From contig CAYZUX010000001.1 of the NCBI GenBank assembly GCA_964481775.1, positions 1-64,000 on the forward strand: 64,000 nucleotides of DNA, given 5' to 3'. The translations under genes were made by a program, and so were the position numbers. Positions 60,264 through 64,000 of the stretch are shown here, in pieces (the stretch's first letter is position 1; every line of letters begins with the position of its first letter). The DNA comes from OLB16 sp964481775. Its GTDB lineage: Bacteria; Hinthialibacterota; Hinthialibacteria; OLB16. The notes below the pieces were generated by a model. It was not told the origin of the DNA and made no database searches. It saw only the letters and a program-made list of their open reading frames with translations.

Positions 60264-61169
60264 CTAATCCTGCCTTTTCCACATGCCAGTCAGGTGGATT
60301 TGAAGCATGGAAATCAGAAATACGAGGATAGCGAGAGTCCATCCGATGGTTGAGGCAAAACCGAGGTCTCCGTTTACGAAACCATTCATATAAAGATACA
60401 TCACGATGGTCAGACCGGCTCCATCAGGACCTGCGCCGTTGCCAAGCATGACAAAGGGTAATTCAAAAAGCTGAAAGGATCCAATCGTGGCCAGGATCAT
60501 GACAAATACGGTCACCTCGCGAATGCCTGGCAAGGTGATATGCAGAAAACGCTGAAATGGATTGGCCCCATCAACGTAGGCCGCATCGTAGAGATCGAGA
60601 TCGACATTCTGTAGCGCAGCCAGGAAATAAATCATGTTGAATCCGACATACATCCAAAGTGAAGTCAGGATCAGGGCTGGCATGACAAGGGAGGAGTTTC
60701 CCAGCCATTTGGTATCAAGATCGAGCCCAATCAGAAAATGCAATGCCCGGTTCAACAGGCCGAAGTGAGGGACAAAAATAACAGAAAAAAGGACTCCCAC
60801 GAAAACTTGTCCAACCAGGTGGGGAGAAAAAAAAGCAAACCGGAAGAAATGACGTCCACGAACTCCACCCTGGTTCAGAAGCAGGGCAAGTCCCAGGCTC
60901 ATGGGAAGTTGAACCAAAACGGAAAAGAAGGTAAAGATCGAAGTGTTGAAGACAGCCTTGTGGAAGTCAGGATCGGAAAGAAGGAGACGGAAATTTTCAA
61001 GACCCACAAAAACATGCGACTTGGGACCATCCGTGATATAAAAAGCCAGGATGAGACTTTTTACAAGAGGATAAAGTCCAAAAGTCAAAAAGAGAATCAG
61101 GAAAGGGGAAATGAAAAGATAAGGGGCATACTTCTTCCGGCTGGCATTGGAGATCAATTCAATCTTCAT
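60264..61169 (-). CDS. Sugar ABC transporter permease (MalF/CUT1 type), second locus
   Basis: 301 residues with six membrane helices (APYLFISPFLILFLTFGLYPLVKSLILAFY first). The EAA loop is YDAAYVDGANPFQRFLHITLP near residue 195-215. It lies between the binding protein (5 bp) and the second permease (1 bp) in a tight operon. Only distantly similar to the permease at 49.6-50.5 kb, so the two loci import different sugars or diverged long ago. Confidence 0.9.
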   Translation of the reverse strand: MKIELISNASRKKYAPYLFISPFLILFLTFGLYPLVKSLILAFYITDGPKSHVFVGLENFRLLLSDPDFHKAVFNTSIFTFFSVLVQLPMSLGLALLLNQGGVRGRHFFRFAFFSPHLVGQVFVGVLFSVIFVPHFGLLNRALHFLIGLDLDTKWLGNSSLVMPALILTSLWMYVGFNMIYFLAALQNVDLDLYDAAYVDGANPFQRFLHITLPGIREVTVFVMILATIGSFQLFELPFVMLGNGAGPDGAGLTIVMYLYMNGFVNGDLGFASTIGWTLAILVFLISMLQIHLTGMWKRQD

Positions 61170-61174
61170 TGTGG

Positions 61175-62503
61175 TTAAAATCGATTCCGAGCCATGAAAA
61201 ATCGTACTGAATCGGCAGCCTCTCTGAGAGTCCTTTCGGCAAAACCTTCAAAACCCGTGGGTCCATATGAACGATAATAGGCGGCGCAGGAAGACACAGC
61301 CTCACCCAGTTTCTGTTTTGCCGTGCTGACATACGGACTTGTATACTGGGGAGGGACTTCCTCGGCAAGGTTGACATACATGCGTCCAACCGGCTGACCA
61401 GACCAATAAGGATCAGGACGGTCAAACGAGGAATGGGTCCAGGCATCTTTCAATGGAGGTATGATGTTGGTCTCCTGGAATCGCTGCGCAAGTTCATCCG
61501 GCTGAAGGTATAACTGCTCGGCGGCCTGCAAGGCCAGATCCCTGTGGGGAGATTTCTTGCTGATCGCAAGCATGGTTCCCCCTTGGGTGCTGGTTCTCCT
61601 TCCACCTGGAAACGCAACGGGCAGGGGACGGAGAGCCATTTTTCCGGCTACCCGGGGGACATATATCTCCGTGGTTTTGCTTCTCCAGTCCGGGCAGAGA
61701 AATGTGAGAAAGTAACCTTTTTCCAATGCCTGTGTAAACACGCGTCCCGCGGCCAGGTCGGTCCCGATACGGTCTGGTCCAGCCACCAATGGAATATACC
61801 ATTTCAGTGTCTCCAAGCCGATCTCATTGTCGAAGATGAGTTCGCCATCCTCGTTGAAATAACCTCCTCCGCGTTGAAAGAGGAACATCTCCAACTGCGA
61901 TGAATTGCTGTCAGAAAGCTCAATGGCATACCTCTGATCAGGAACTGTCAGTTGCCTTCCCAGCGCAATGAATTCCTCCCAGGTGTTAATTTCTGTCAGG
62001 TCCACTCCCATCTCTTCAAATAAGTCTTTGCGATAGGCCAGCATGACAGGGCAAACAGCCTTGGGGAGACCATAAATGCACCCCCGGTTGCTGTATGGTG
62101 CCAGACGGGAATGGAGAATCCGCTGGTAGTAACCGCTTGATATGAGCCATGGTTTCAGATCGAGGAATCCAACCTCCTCGAGTGGTCCTCTGAAGAAAGT
62201 TCCTGCGGAGCTGATCTCCACCTCGGCAAGGTCAGGAACATCCAGGTCTGCCCAGAAGGCCGCTCGGAGGCGGTGGGTCACTGCATCCGGGTGAACAAGC
62301 TGCAGGTCAACGCTTACCCCGGGATGGGCAGACTCAAATGCTGAGATCACCTTTTTATACGAGTTCAGGTGGGTCAGGGCGAAACTCCAGAGATGCAGGG
62401 TTGCCAACTTGTCACCAGGAGGGTTAAACAAGAGCCACCCGCCAGAGATCATTGCCAGAAACAGCAGGACAGTAGGTCCTTTCCCAAAGGGGAAGCTGTT
62501 CAC
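61175..62503 (-). CDS. Sugar ABC transporter substrate-binding protein, second locus
   Basis: 442 residues from GTG 62503 (GGAG about 11 nt upstream); ATG 62557 adds 18 residues that do not look like a leader. A hydrophobic export segment follows (PTVLLFLAMISGGWLLFNPP) without a lipobox cysteine, so the protein is either cleaved and soluble or membrane-anchored. The type 1 solute-binding fold shows LHLWSFALTHLNSYKKVISAFESAHPGVSVDL, VPDLAEVEISSAGTFF and GTMLAISKKSPHRDLALQAAEQLY. It serves the two permeases that follow. Confidence 0.88.
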   Translation of the reverse strand: MNSFPFGKGPTVLLFLAMISGGWLLFNPPGDKLATLHLWSFALTHLNSYKKVISAFESAHPGVSVDLQLVHPDAVTHRLRAAFWADLDVPDLAEVEISSAGTFFRGPLEEVGFLDLKPWLISSGYYQRILHSRLAPYSNRGCIYGLPKAVCPVMLAYRKDLFEEMGVDLTEINTWEEFIALGRQLTVPDQRYAIELSDSNSSQLEMFLFQRGGGYFNEDGELIFDNEIGLETLKWYIPLVAGPDRIGTDLAAGRVFTQALEKGYFLTFLCPDWRSKTTEIYVPRVAGKMALRPLPVAFPGGRRTSTQGGTMLAISKKSPHRDLALQAAEQLYLQPDELAQRFQETNIIPPLKDAWTHSSFDRPDPYWSGQPVGRMYVNLAEEVPPQYTSPYVSTAKQKLGEAVSSCAAYYRSYGPTGFEGFAERTLREAADSVRFFMARNRF

Positions 62504-62627
62504 CAGGTATTCGGCTCCATTACCATGTGATGCACAATACGCAATTCGACTGCACATCCTATCAGGAATGAGTCAGGAAAGGAATTCTCCAGTATGTGGG
62601 CCTTCACGATTGGATTTCTCAGTTCGA

Positions 62628-64000
62628 TCAATACAACGGCCAGTTCATCATGCCTGACTGCCTTGGAGCTGAAAACTTGACGTTGTCGATAACAAGACCG
62701 AAACCCTCCCCCGGATGAGACTCGGTTGGAACCCAAACAATATTGGAAACTTCACTGAGGTTCACTCCATCAGAGCCTGTAGTAAATGATAATAAGGGGA
62801 TGTGGATAAGTTTTGGTTGATCGATGTCTTCAAGCAGGACATGAGGTTGAAGATAACCTTTGAATCCAGCGGCGACATGACTCCGGTCTTCCAGGCGAAC
62901 GCTATACGAAGATCCTTCAGTTTTGAGAATGTTAAATTCCAGAGCTTCATATCCATTGAGATCCATTGTAACAGTCATGGAAGGACCGAAACGAGTTACA
63001 ACCCCCGCGAAAGAATATCCTCCTTCGGCAGGGGGGATGGAACCGGTGGCTGAAAAAGCAGAATTGCTGTTACCCAATCCCGGATGGACGATTGACTTTG
63101 AAAGAGCACCACAGGGATTGCAGATTCCATTCCCGTCAAAGACCTCCCAATTTCCACCTATGTGGTTGCTAAAATCGTTATCCTCCAGGTCGTCAATAAG
63201 AATATCATTGATGATAATGGGTGTCGGCGTTGGTGTCGGTTGAATTTCCGACTTCTTTGTAAATTGAATATTGTCTACGGTTATGCCAAAAGGAGACCCT
63301 GAAGAATCTGTCTGTAATGTCCAGACAATCTTTTGGATTGCTCTGAGATCAACTGGATTGGGTCCATTAGCGAATAATGAGAGGGGAAAGGAAATTCGTT
63401 CTGTCTCGCCTGGATGAGTCGTGATAGGTATATTTGTTGAATTATAGGTTTGATGCTTGTCTTCAAGACGGACCTGGTAGGGACCACCCATGCTTACCGA
63501 AAAATCAAATTCAAGCAGGTGGAAGCGGGAAGCATCGAACTGATTGTTTTGAATATCCTTGGAGAGTTCTGTGACGAGTCCTCCATAATTGAAGGATGGA
63601 GCAAATCCCGGAAGGGCCCCTGATGCCTGAAAAGCATGGGAACTGTTCCCAAGGCCGGGGACCTGCAATTGACCAATTATGGTTGAGGAAGGTCCTGTAT
63701 CGTTTCCGGAAAAAGTGGTCCAGATCCCTTGAAGATTATTTATATTATTCCCATCTTCAAAATGATCCACAACCAACGAATTGGGTGGAGATGTGGGAGG
63801 AAAGTGGAAAAAGTCTGTCACCAGGAACTCATCACCAAAGCCAGATTGGGGGGAATTGCCATCAATAAGCCAGAAATTGAATCGGAAATTTTCCTGACCG
63901 GCTGGAGGAACATCCGGGCCGTTGTTGGCCCAGTTATAGATGAGATCTTCTGGCGGGGCGGTGCCAGGAAAATGGTGACCATGGTAGGTCGAAAACTCGA
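62628..64000 (-). CDS. Carbohydrate-binding-like repeat protein with W-tail (5' end outside window)
   Basis: Partial: the minus-strand frame is open to base 64000, so at least 456 C-terminal residues are seen and the start is missing; a GTG at 63821 is not needed as start. The upstream part reads FGDELLVTDFFHFPPTSPPN before the first repeat. Two beta-sandwich repeats of about 190 residues share 'VDHFEDGNN / IDDLEDNDF', 'PGLGNS..AF.A.G..P', 'Y.VRLED', 'IV...' and 'IDN..F' blocks, like CIA30/CBM11-type glycan-binding domains. A PTPTPTP linker separates them. It ends QSGMMNWPLY. It is upstream of the second ABC locus, suggesting capture of the glycan at the surface. Confidence 0.75.
   Translation of the reverse strand, partial: EFSTYHGHHFPGTAPPEDLIYNWANNGPDVPPAGQENFRFNFWLIDGNSPQSGFGDEFLVTDFFHFPPTSPPNSLVVDHFEDGNNINNLQGIWTTFSGNDTGPSSTIIGQLQVPGLGNSSHAFQASGALPGFAPSFNYGGLVTELSKDIQNNQFDASRFHLLEFDFSVSMGGPYQVRLEDKHQTYNSTNIPITTHPGETERISFPLSLFANGPNPVDLRAIQKIVWTLQTDSSGSPFGITVDNIQFTKKSEIQPTPTPTPIIINDILIDDLEDNDFSNHIGGNWEVFDGNGICNPCGALSKSIVHPGLGNSNSAFSATGSIPPAEGGYSFAGVVTRFGPSMTVTMDLNGYEALEFNILKTEGSSYSVRLEDRSHVAAGFKGYLQPHVLLEDIDQPKLIHIPLLSFTTGSDGVNLSEVSNIVWVPTESHPGEGFGLVIDNVKFSAPRQSGMMNWPLY

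Noticed and set aside
1..64000. CRISPR array
   Set aside because: No regularly spaced direct repeats of CRISPR type and no cas-like gene were seen.

Overview
The window has no ribosomal or other core gene, so taxonomy is an inference. Pseudopilins with a near-invariant FTLIELLIV-type start, many secreted right-handed beta-helix, beta-propeller and (alpha/alpha)-toroid enzymes, CUT1 sugar ABC transporters without an ATPase gene, and DUF4838/heparinase-type enzymes suggest an uncultivated polysaccharide-degrading Gram-negative bacterium of the Sumerlaeota / Hydrogenedentota / PVC-like assemblage. This is a guess at phylum level only.

Region 1 (about 1-7690) is a small integrated element. It carries an Mrr-like nuclease with TPRs, a serine resolvase with a good sigma70-type promoter, a KfrA-like DNA-binding protein, a 26-residue membrane peptide, a hypothetical protein, a DUF5659-like protein, a primase-polymerase, an SSB-like mini protein, an excisionase-like protein and a tyrosine integrase. 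Directly after the integrase lies the 3' part of a tRNA-Arg(UCU) gene, which I read as the attachment site. A decayed O-methyltransferase follows (8.0-8.56 kb).

Region 2 (8.9-30.3 kb) holds mostly secreted proteins: a WD40 protein, two tandem toroid paralogues, a Gfo/Idh/MocA oxidoreductase, two propeller proteins, a DUF4838-GHL10 protein, a pseudopilin set between two beta-helix genes (one frameshifted), and a heparinase II/III-like protein coupled to a LamG protein interrupted by a propeller. Region 3 (30.4-38.4 kb) is an IclR regulator divergent from a catabolic operon: 2-hydroxyacid dehydrogenase, class III aminotransferase, M20 hydrolase, RraA-like aldolase, beta-helix protein and neutral-ceramidase-like hydrolase. 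Its promoter contains a palindrome.

Region 4 (38.4-46 kb) has a PD40 propeller protein, a formylglycine-generating-enzyme/sialidase fusion and a serine-hydrolase/glycoside-hydrolase fusion. Region 5 (46.3-64 kb) is nearly all on the minus strand and contains two carbohydrate uptake loci. One has three GH127-like paralogues (secreted, apparently cytoplasmic, secreted with LamG) around a complete binding protein and two permeases. It sits downstream of a pseudopilin and a beta-helix gene. A LacI regulator with three identical 9-bp operator-like sites separates it from the second ABC locus, which is headed by a carbohydrate-binding-like protein running off the window end.

The most notable signal is a shared extreme C-terminus. 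Eight exported or probably exported proteins of several unrelated folds all end in [ST]-x-[VIM]-x-x-W-x-[LIMT]-[YF] followed by 0-2 residues (E/Q) and the stop. Two of the loci encoding them carry a pseudopilin next to a tail-bearing beta-helix gene. I propose that this tail is a short, undescribed sorting or docking signal.
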